Shown here piece by piece: positions 22,210 to 26,329 of a DNA stretch of 26,329 bases. The notes under the pieces are model-generated. The model worked only from the letters and a program-made list of their open reading frames with translations. It ran no database searches and was not told where the DNA came from. Location: positions 1-26,329 of the forward strand of contig CAMLOR010000022.1 of assembly GCA_946481615.1 (NCBI GenBank), given 5' to 3'. The stretch is from an uncultured Aquimonas sp. (GTDB taxonomy: Bacteria; Pseudomonadota; Gammaproteobacteria; Xanthomonadales; Xanthomonadaceae). The translations under genes were made by a program, and so were the position numbers. Every line of letters begins with the position of its first letter. The stretch's first letter is position 1.

Positions 22210-25200
22210 ATGACACGCGACCAGGGGATGACGATGGATCGAGTGCATCGGAACGGCGCGGGCCCCCGCGCATCGGCGCGACGCTTCCTGCTCGGCGCCG
22301 CGGGCTTCCTTGCGCTGCTGGCGCCTGCGGCACAGGCCCAGCTCTTGAGCCCGATCGGATTCGAGACCTGCGCGTCGGGTGCCGCGCTGAGCGACGTGAC
22401 CTGCGCCGGCATAGCCACGCTCAGCACGCCGAGCGGTGCGCCGGTGGCGGTCGCCTTCGACGGGCGCTTCGGCAGCGCCGGCGCGATCGGCCTTTACTCC
22501 GACCGTGAGACGGTGACCATCACCTTCTCGCCGACCGTCTCGCAAGTGCAGGTGAACGTGCTGGCGCCCGACGCCGGCGCCACGATGGAGGCCTTCGATG
22601 CCGGCGGCGCCTCGCTCGGCAGCACGGCGATCGCGGTGGCGACGGTCACGACCGCGCAGTTGTCGGCGGCGGGCATCGCGCGCATCGAAGTGCGCAATCC
22701 GGCGGGTGAATTCGGCCTGGACGAGTTGCAGACCGCGCCGGAAGGCGCGCTGCCCGGATGTCCGGTCTATCAGGACGGTTGCGCGGTCGACGTGTGTACG
22801 GTGCCGTTCTTCGTGGGCGGCGACGTGATCGGCCTCGACGCCGGCGAATCGCTCACGCTGCAGCTCAACGGCGCCGACGATCTCGTCATCAGCGCGGACG
22901 GCGCGTTCCAGTTCCCGACGGTGCTCGGCCACGATCGCACCTATGACGTGACGGTGTCGACGCAGCCCACGAACGAGTCGTGTTCGGTGGTGGCCGGCAC
23001 CGGCACGATCGACGACGCCGACATCGACGATGTGCAGGTCCTCTGCGGCCCGCCGCGCAGCATCGGCGGCACGCTCTCCGGCCTGGCGGCCGGCGCCAGC
23101 GTCACGCTGCAGAACAACGGCGGCAACGATCTCGTCCTGACGGCCAACGGCGCCTTCGTTTTTCCGGCCGGCCTGCCCGATGGTCAGACGTATTCGGCCA
23201 GCGTGCTGGTGCAGCCGACGGCACCGGCGCAGATCTGCACGGTGACCGGCGGCAGCGGCACCGTGACCGCGGACGTGACCACCATTGCCGTGAATTGCGT
23301 GACGCAATCGTTCGCCGTGGGCGGCACGCTGTCGGGCCTGGCGGCCGGCAACAGCGTCACCCTGAGCAATAACGGCGGCGATGCGATCACGCTGAGTGCC
23401 GACGGCAGTTTCGCCTTCCCGACGCCGGTGCTCGATCTCGGCGCGTACGCGGTGGCCGTCACCGTGCAACCCACCTCGCCCAACCAGACCTGCAGCGTCG
23501 CCAGCGGCAACGGCAACGTGGCGGGCGGCCCGGTGACGACGGTCGCAGTGAGCTGCGTCACCGACAACTACACCGTGGGCGGCACCGTCAGCGGCCTGGC
23601 CGCCGGCAACGACGTGGTGTTGCTCAACAACGGCGGCGATGCGCTCGGCGTGTCGGCCAACGGCAGTTTCACGTTCGCGACCGCGCTGGCCGACGGCAGC
23701 GCCTACGACGTCACCGTGCAGACGCAGCCGGGCGAACCGGACCAGATCTGCACCATCGCCAACGGTAGCGGCGCGCTCGCCGGCGGCAACGTCACCGCGG
23801 TGTCGGTGAGCTGCGTCACGCAGACGCACAGCGTGGCCGGTACGGTTTCGGGCCTGGCTTCGGGCAACAGCGTCACGCTGACGAACAATGGCGGCGACAC
23901 GCTGGTCGTGAGTGCCGATGGCGCCTTCGCTTTCACGAGCGAGGTCGACGATGGCGGCGCCTACGACGTCGCCGTGAGCGTGCAGCCCACGTCGCCGAAC
24001 CAGACCTGCAGCGTTGCGAACGGCACCGGCAGCATCGACGGTGAGGACATCGCCACGGTGGCGGTGGCCTGCGTCACCACGATGTACACCATCGGCGGTT
24101 CGGTGAGCGGTCTTGCCGCGGGCAACGGCGTGACGCTTACCAACAACGGCGGCGATGCGCTCGTGATCTCCGCCGATGGTTCGTTCACGTTCGCGACCGC
24201 GCTCGACGATGGCAGCGCCTACGAAGTCGCGGTTTCGCTGCAACCGACGGATCCGGACCAGACCTGCACGGTGAGCACCGGCAGCGGCACGCTGGCCGGC
24301 GCGAACGTCACCGATGTCGTGGTGAACTGCGCGACCGAGACCTTCACGATCGGCGGGACGATCGCCGGCCTGGCCGCCGGCAACAGCGTGACGCTCACGA
24401 ACAACGGCGGCGATGCGCTCGTGGTCTCGGCCGATGGCAGTTTCACCTTCGCCACGCCGCTCGACGATGGCGCCGCCTACGCCGCGGCGGTGAGCGTGCA
24501 GCCGACCTCGCCGAACCAGACCTGCAGCATCGCCAACGGTGCGGGTAACGTCGATGGCGCCAACGTGACGGCCGTGGCGGTGACCTGCGTCACCACGACG
24601 TACACGATCGGCGGCACGGTGAGTGGCCTGGCCGCGGGCAACAGCGTGACGCTGACCAACAACAGCGGCGATGCGCTCGTCGTCTCGGCCGACGGCGCCT
24701 TCACGTTCGCGACCGCGCTCGATGACGGCAGCGCGTATGTCGTCGCCGTTTCGCTGCAGCCGACCGATCCGGATCAGACCTGCACGGTGAGCGCCGGCAA
24801 CGGCACGCTGGCTGGCGCGAATGTCGCCAGCGTCGTGGTGAGCTGCGCGACCGACGTGTTCACCGTCGGCGGCACTCTTTTCGGCCTGGCGCCTGGCAAT
24901 ACGGTCACCCTGACCAACAACGGCGGCGACGCCTTGGTGCTTTCCGCCAATGGCAGCTTCGCGTTCGCCACGTCCATCGCGGATGGTGCGGCCTACGCCG
25001 TGGCGGTGAGCGTGCAGCCGACCTCGCCGAACCAGACCTGCAGCGTTGCCAACGGCACCGGCACCGTCGAGGGCGCCAGCGTCACGGCCGTGGCAGTGAC
25101 CTGCGTCACCACCACGTACACCGTGGGTGGCACGGTGAGCGGCCTTGCCGCGGGCAATAGCGTTACGCTGACCAACAACAGCGGCGATGCGCTCGTGATC

Positions 25201-26329
25201 TCCGCCGACGGAACGTTCACGTTCGCCACCGCCCTCGACGATGGCAGCGCGTATGCCGTCGCCGTTTCACTGCAGCCGACCGATCCCGATCAGACCTGCA
25301 TGGTGAGCGCCGGCAACGGCACGCTGGCCGGTGCGAACGTCGCCAATGTCGTGGTGAACTGCGCGACCGATACGTACACGATCGGCGGGACGATCGCCGG
25401 CCTGGCCGCCGGCAACAGCGTGACGCTCACGAACAACGGCGGCGATGCGCTCGTGGTCTCGGCCGATGGCAGTTTCACCTTCGCCACGCCGCTCGACGAT
25501 GGCGCCGCCTACGCCGCGGCGGTGAGCGTGCAGCCGACCTCGCCGAACCAGACCTGCAGCGTCGCCAACGGGGCGGGCACCGTCGATCGCGCCAACGTGA
25601 CGAACGTGTCGGTGACCTGCGTAACGACGACGTACACCATCGGCGGCACGGTGAGCGGCCTTGCGGCGGGCAACAGCGTCACGCTGACCAACAACGCTGG
25701 CGATGCGCTCGCGGTGTCCGCCGACGGCGCCTTCACGTTCGCGGCGGCCCTCGACGATGGCAGTGCGTATACCGTCGCCGTTTCGCTGCAGCCGACCGAT
25801 CCGGACCAGACCTGCACCGTGAGCGCCGGCACTGGCACGCTCGCCGGCGCGAATGTCGCCAACGTGTCGGTGAATTGCTCGACCGCCACTTTCATGATCG
25901 GCGGAACGGTCGCCGGCCTGGCCGCCGGCAACAGCGTGACGCTCACGAACAACGGCGGCGATGCGCTCGTCGTTTCCGCCGACGGCAGCTTCGCGTTCAC
26001 CGCGCCGCTCGACGATGGCGCAGCCTACGCCGTGGCCGTCAGCGTGCAGCCGACATCGCCGAACCAGATCTGCAGCGTCGCCAACGGGGCGGGCACCGTC
26101 GACGGCGCCAACGTGACGAACGTGGCGGTGACCTGCGTCACCACGACGTACACCATCGGCGGCACGGTGAGCGGCCTGGAGCCGGGCAACAGCGTGACGC
26201 TGACCAACAACGGCGGCGATGCACTCGTGGTTTCCACCGACGGGGCCTTCACATTCGCGACTGCAATCGACGATGGCAGCGCGTATGCCGTCGCCGTTTC
26301 GCTGCAGCCGACCGATCCGGACCAGACCT
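22210..26329 (+). CDS. Large secreted repeat protein, 3' end beyond the window
   Basis: At least 1373 codons, open to the window edge. An extended N terminus with a basic ARR followed by FLLGAAGFLALLAPAAQAQ is a signal peptide. Residues ~45-200 form a non-repeated domain (PIGFETCASGAALSDVTCAG, ending in a Cys-rich link GCPVYQDGCAVDVC) that looks like a sugar- or matrix-binding beta domain but is not identified. From residue ~202 there are 14 tandem beta-type units (13 full, the last cut), each ~86 residues: YTIGGTVSGLAAGNSVTLTN, then GDALVVSADGSFTFA, DDGSAY, QPTSPNQTCSVANG and VTC. Two cysteines per unit could form a disulfide. Similar repeats occur in many large bacterial surface proteins without a firm function. 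ATG 22210 lies 5 bases after the protease-like gene; ATGs at 22228 and 22234 are alternatives. Adhesion or surface-layer role is inferred. Confidence 0.85.
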   Translation, partial: MTRDQGMTMDRVHRNGAGPRASARRFLLGAAGFLALLAPAAQAQLLSPIGFETCASGAALSDVTCAGIATLSTPSGAPVAVAFDGRFGSAGAIGLYSDRETVTITFSPTVSQVQVNVLAPDAGATMEAFDAGGASLGSTAIAVATVTTAQLSAAGIARIEVRNPAGEFGLDELQTAPEGALPGCPVYQDGCAVDVCTVPFFVGGDVIGLDAGESLTLQLNGADDLVISADGAFQFPTVLGHDRTYDVTVSTQPTNESCSVVAGTGTIDDADIDDVQVLCGPPRSIGGTLSGLAAGASVTLQNNGGNDLVLTANGAFVFPAGLPDGQTYSASVLVQPTAPAQICTVTGGSGTVTADVTTIAVNCVTQSFAVGGTLSGLAAGNSVTLSNNGGDAITLSADGSFAFPTPVLDLGAYAVAVTVQPTSPNQTCSVASGNGNVAGGPVTTVAVSCVTDNYTVGGTVSGLAAGNDVVLLNNGGDALGVSANGSFTFATALADGSAYDVTVQTQPGEPDQICTIANGSGALAGGNVTAVSVSCVTQTHSVAGTVSGLASGNSVTLTNNGGDTLVVSADGAFAFTSEVDDGGAYDVAVSVQPTSPNQTCSVANGTGSIDGEDIATVAVACVTTMYTIGGSVSGLAAGNGVTLTNNGGDALVISADGSFTFATALDDGSAYEVAVSLQPTDPDQTCTVSTGSGTLAGANVTDVVVNCATETFTIGGTIAGLAAGNSVTLTNNGGDALVVSADGSFTFATPLDDGAAYAAAVSVQPTSPNQTCSIANGAGNVDGANVTAVAVTCVTTTYTIGGTVSGLAAGNSVTLTNNSGDALVVSADGAFTFATALDDGSAYVVAVSLQPTDPDQTCTVSAGNGTLAGANVASVVVSCATDVFTVGGTLFGLAPGNTVTLTNNGGDALVLSANGSFAFATSIADGAAYAVAVSVQPTSPNQTCSVANGTGTVEGASVTAVAVTCVTTTYTVGGTVSGLAAGNSVTLTNNSGDALVISADGTFTFATALDDGSAYAVAVSLQPTDPDQTCMVSAGNGTLAGANVANVVVNCATDTYTIGGTIAGLAAGNSVTLTNNGGDALVVSADGSFTFATPLDDGAAYAAAVSVQPTSPNQTCSVANGAGTVDRANVTNVSVTCVTTTYTIGGTVSGLAAGNSVTLTNNAGDALAVSADGAFTFAAALDDGSAYTVAVSLQPTDPDQTCTVSAGTGTLAGANVANVSVNCSTATFMIGGTVAGLAAGNSVTLTNNGGDALVVSADGSFAFTAPLDDGAAYAVAVSVQPTSPNQICSVANGAGTVDGANVTNVAVTCVTTTYTIGGTVSGLEPGNSVTLTNNGGDALVVSTDGAFTFATAIDDGSAYAVAVSLQPTDPDQT
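22813..26329 (+). repeat. Tandem 258-bp coding repeat array, 14 units seen
   Basis: Units start at 22813, 23062, 23317, 23575, 23833, 24091, 24349, 24607, 24865, 25123, 25381, 25639, 25897 and 26155. The first two spacings are 249 and 255 bases; every later one is exactly 258. From unit 3 on, units alternate between a type with SPNQTC and a type with (D/E)PDQTC, giving a 516-bp higher-order period. Units 7 and 11 share 184 identical bases (24345-24528 and 25377-25560). The array continues past the window. Confidence 0.93.

Noticed and set aside
20351..24243. Long minus-strand frames (660 and 733 codons) opposite the secreted operon
   Set aside because: They are Arg/His/Gly/Ala-rich shadows of signal-peptide-bearing, motif-containing plus-strand genes.
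23184..26252. Series of ~75-residue minus-strand frames with similar sequences (PPLLVSVTLLPAARPLT type)
   Set aside because: They repeat because the 258-bp unit is a multiple of three; they are the reverse frame of the repeat protein, not a gene family.
22813..26329. CRISPR array
   Set aside because: The repeat is 258 bp, coding, and without unique spacers.

Overview
The window is GC-rich, densely coding DNA. The gene set (thiS/thiG/trmB/SLC13 permease block, ETF-ubiquinone oxidoreductase, AlkB-like dioxygenase, membrane-anchored Mrr-type nuclease, secreted M30-like protein) suggests a Gammaproteobacterium of the Xanthomonadales/Lysobacterales type. This placement is inferred from gene content and style, not from a search.

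Layout. (1) 1-3257, minus strand: a housekeeping run thiS > GNAT acetyltransferase > thiG > trmB > SLC13 permease (cut by the window edge), with overlaps or gaps of 10 bases or less. A tRNA-Gly(CCC) gene diverges from thiS at 3282-3355, followed by a small two-helix membrane protein. (2) 3763-7373: ETF-QO on the minus strand, then an amidase-signature protein overlapping an AlkB-like dioxygenase on the plus strand. The amidase has lost both catalytic serines. (3) 7370-15867: a defence island holding a HEPN-type gene (RX4H motif), a type I restriction-modification operon in the order hsdR-hsdS-hsdM, and a convergent mrr-like gene. It is bounded by a perfect 17-bp inverted repeat. (4) 15868-19350: a patchwork built from two copies of a short radC (JAB domain) plus membrane-anchored nuclease module. 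Module 1 is intact and preceded by a structured RNA resembling C4 antisense RNA. Module 2 has a replaced 5' end and only the last ~25 codons of the nuclease. A rhuM gene lies between them. The 17-bp repeat recurs after each radC. (5) 19370-20344: an unrecognised minus-strand gene and a hairpin-rich intergenic stretch. (6) 20345-26329: a two-gene secreted-protein operon, an M30/hyicolysin-like protein whose zinc motif is destroyed, then a large repeat protein with at least 14 tandem ~86-residue domains that runs off the window.

How the parts work together: region 1 joins thiamine thiazole synthesis with tRNA modification. Regions 3-4 form a layered defence and mobile-gene hotspot: self/non-self methylation (Hsd), methylated-DNA cleavage (Mrr types), a possible HEPN RNase acting as a suicide back-up, and radC/rhuM genes typical of prophage and satellite cargo. 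Region 6 probably makes an exported protease-like partner and an adhesin-like or surface repeat protein. The most novel candidates are the 17-bp repeat that marks island and module boundaries, the HEPN + type I R-M pairing, the duplicated radC-nuclease module, and two apparent dead enzymes.
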